A stretch of DNA of 64,000 nt from JBJXFE01 sp046153875. GTDB lineage: Bacteria > Planctomycetota > Phycisphaerae > Phycisphaerales > UBA1924. The notes below the pieces were generated by a model. It was not told the DNA's origin, did no database searches, and saw only the letters and a list, made by a program, of their open reading frames with translations. The DNA lies in the NCBI GenBank assembly GCA_046153875.1, contig JBJXFE010000063.1, positions 78,474 to 142,473 of the forward strand. Direction: 5' to 3'. How positions within the stretch are numbered: position 1 is the first letter of the stretch; each line of letters begins with the position of its first letter. The translations under genes were made by a program, and so were the position numbers. This document shows, in pieces, positions 62,544 to 64,000 of this stretch.

Positions 62544-64000
62544 TCAACCCTCTTCCGCGATCGTCTCGCGCACCACCTCGTCGATGGTCGTCTGCCCCTC
62601 GTAGATCGCGGTCAGCCCGCTCTCGCGCAGCATCTTCATCCCGCGCTTCTTCGCCGCCTCGCGGATGACGTTCGTGCTCGCTTCCTTCATCACCAGCTCG
62701 CGCAGCACGTCGTCCATCGTGAGGATCTCGTACAGGCCGATCCGCCCGCGGTACCCCGAACGGTTGCAGTGGTCGCACCCGCGCCCCCGCATGAACGTCC
62801 GCCCGCGCACGTCCTCGGGGCGGAGGTTCAGTTCCATGAACTCCTCCTCCTTCGGGCGGTACTCCTCCTTGCACTTGGCGCAGACCGTGCGGACCAGCCG
62901 CTGGGCCACGATCCCCTCGATCGTCGCCGTCAGCAGGAAGTTCTCCATCCCCAGGTCGAGCAGGCGGATGATCGAGCTGGGCGCGTCGTTGGTGTGCAGC
63001 GTGCTCAGCACCAGGTGCCCGGTCAGCGACGCCTGCACCGCGATCTGCGCCGTCTCGAGGTCGCGCACCTCGCCCACCAGGATGATGTCCGGGTCCTGAC
63101 GCAGGAAGCTGCGTAGGCACTTGGCGAAGGTAAGTCCAGCCTCCTCGTTCACCTGGCACTGGCATAACCCGTCAATGTCGTACTCAACCGGGTCCTCCGC
63201 CGTCAGGATCTTCGTCTCGATGTCGTTCAGCTCGGCGAGCGCGGCGTACAGCGTCGTCGTCTTGCCCGAGCCGGTCGGGCCCGTCACGATCACGATGCCG
63301 TTGGGACGGCGGATCAGCGCCCGGAACTTCACCAGGTCGTCCTCGCGCAGGCCCAGCCGGTCCAGCGACAGCTCGACGTTCGAGCGGTCGAGCACGCGCA
63401 TCACCACGGACTCGCCGTGCATGGTCGGGAGCACCGCGACGCGCAGGTCCACGGGGTGCCCGCCGACCGTCAGCTCGATCCGCCCGTCCTGCGGGAGCCG
63501 CCGCTCGGCGATGTCGAGGTTGGACATGACCTTGATGCGGCTCGTGATCGCCGGGCCGAGGTGTTTGGGCGGCGGGACCATCTCGTAGAGGATGCCGTCG
63601 ATGCGGTACCGCATCTTGAACTCGTCCTCGAACGGCTCGAAGTGGATGTCCGACGCGCGGTCCTTGATCGCCTGCAGGAGCACCAGGTTCAGGAGCTTGA
63701 TCACCTGGTTGTCCGACGCCAGTTCCATCACCGCGTCGAGGTCCACCGACGCGCCGCGCCCCTCGAGCACCTTGAACCGCTCGTCCGCCGCCAGGTCGCT
63801 CACCACGTCCACGACCGACTCGGCCTTGGCGTAGTTCTGCTTGATGATCGCGTCGATCAGCCCCGGGTCCGCCACCACCGCCTCGACCGCCTCGGCGGCA
63901 TAGGGTCGCGGCAGAACCACCAGATCGGCAAAGCGGGCATGCGACGCCACCAGATCGGTCAACATGCCGACCTGCACGACGGCGCTTTCCAGACCCCAAC
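62544..64000 (-). CDS. gspE: GspE/PilB type II secretion ATPase (5' truncated)
   Basis: The 3' 485 or so codons of the assembly ATPase; the start lies beyond the right edge, where the frame is still open. Motifs: DRASDIHFEPFEDEFKMRYRIDG, VTGPTGSGKTTTLYAALAELN (Walker A), ILTAEDPVEYDIDGLCQCQVN (Asp box), DPDIILVGEVRDLETA (Walker B), ASLTGHLVLSTLHTNDAPSSIIRL (His box), and the tetracysteine VRTVCAKCKEEY with CDHCNRSGYRGRIGLYE. The complete set of catalytic residues is present. gspF starts 26 bp after its stop. Confidence 0.96.
   Translation of the reverse strand, partial: WGLESAVVQVGMLTDLVASHARFADLVVLPRPYAAEAVEAVVADPGLIDAIIKQNYAKAESVVDVVSDLAADERFKVLEGRGASVDLDAVMELASDNQVIKLLNLVLLQAIKDRASDIHFEPFEDEFKMRYRIDGILYEMVPPPKHLGPAITSRIKVMSNLDIAERRLPQDGRIELTVGGHPVDLRVAVLPTMHGESVVMRVLDRSNVELSLDRLGLREDDLVKFRALIRRPNGIVIVTGPTGSGKTTTLYAALAELNDIETKILTAEDPVEYDIDGLCQCQVNEEAGLTFAKCLRSFLRQDPDIILVGEVRDLETAQIAVQASLTGHLVLSTLHTNDAPSSIIRLLDLGMENFLLTATIEGIVAQRLVRTVCAKCKEEYRPKEEEFMELNLRPEDVRGRTFMRGRGCDHCNRSGYRGRIGLYEILTMDDVLRELVMKEASTNVIREAAKKRGMKMLRESGLTAIYEGQTTIDEVVRETIAEEG

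Overview
The window is 64 kb of very GC-rich bacterial chromosome, densely coding. It carries a flagellar rod/ring/hook-junction/filament cluster, a type II secretion-like pseudopilin cluster with unusually long pseudopilins, many secreted proteins with no recognised family, and intergenic spaces littered with short palindromes and 8-bp repeats. From this I infer a flagellated planctomycete, most likely of the Phycisphaerae. No rRNA is present to confirm that, and no phage, IS element or CRISPR array is visible.

Layout. 1-3191: the end of a dppB-type permease, then dppC and dppD of a peptide ABC importer, followed by a glycosyltransferase-like gene and an exported protein. 5680-16703: a forward flagellar operon, namely a small unknown gene, flgF, flgG, flgA, flgH, flgI, flgJ-like, flgN-like, flgK, flgL, fliW and csrA. 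It is followed by two flagellin genes (16806-20221), each ending at a strong terminator. 20356-24442: a XerC/D recombinase, an FHA protein, threonyl-tRNA synthetase and a zinc-ribbon protein. 24724-26547: a PadR regulator behind a palindromic operator, coupled to a membrane HAAS-domain protein. 26652-33300: nrdR, a lipoprotein, the two subunits of a 3-oxoacid CoA-transferase separated by four unrelated genes (including an HD-GYP-PilZ c-di-GMP protein), and an M50-like membrane protease. 33281-33995: a vapBC pair with its operator. 34096-35415: a yybP-ykoY manganese riboswitch in front of a TerC-family transporter. 35522-49096: metabolic genes (a GH63-like glycosidase, a SucC-like protein, L31, cobalamin-dependent methionine synthase, photolyase, an aminotransferase, purE) and a headless flagellin-like protein. 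49105-50621: a DUF2231-like membrane protein, a VOC lipoprotein and tRNA-Pro. 50726-64000: a reverse-strand general secretion cluster in the canonical order E-F-G-H-I-J-K, with a giant GspK-like protein; gspE runs off the right edge.

How parts work together. FlgF/G/H/I/J build the rod and the P and L rings. FlgA and FlgN are chaperones. FlgK/FlgL form the hook-filament junction. FliW and CsrA probably tune flagellin translation: both flagellin Shine-Dalgarno sequences lie inside ANGGA motifs. The secretion genes overlap or nearly touch and read as one operon for a pseudopilus driven by GspE.

The most unusual features are: (1) an isolated flagellin core protein lacking the terminal polymerisation domains (46279-47250); (2) a family of 8-bp tandem repeats that has expanded inside coding sequence, twice in metH linkers, at the N-terminus of dppC and across the flgG stop codon; (3) a manganese riboswitch with a readable translational switching helix; (4) a GspK-like protein about five times the usual size.
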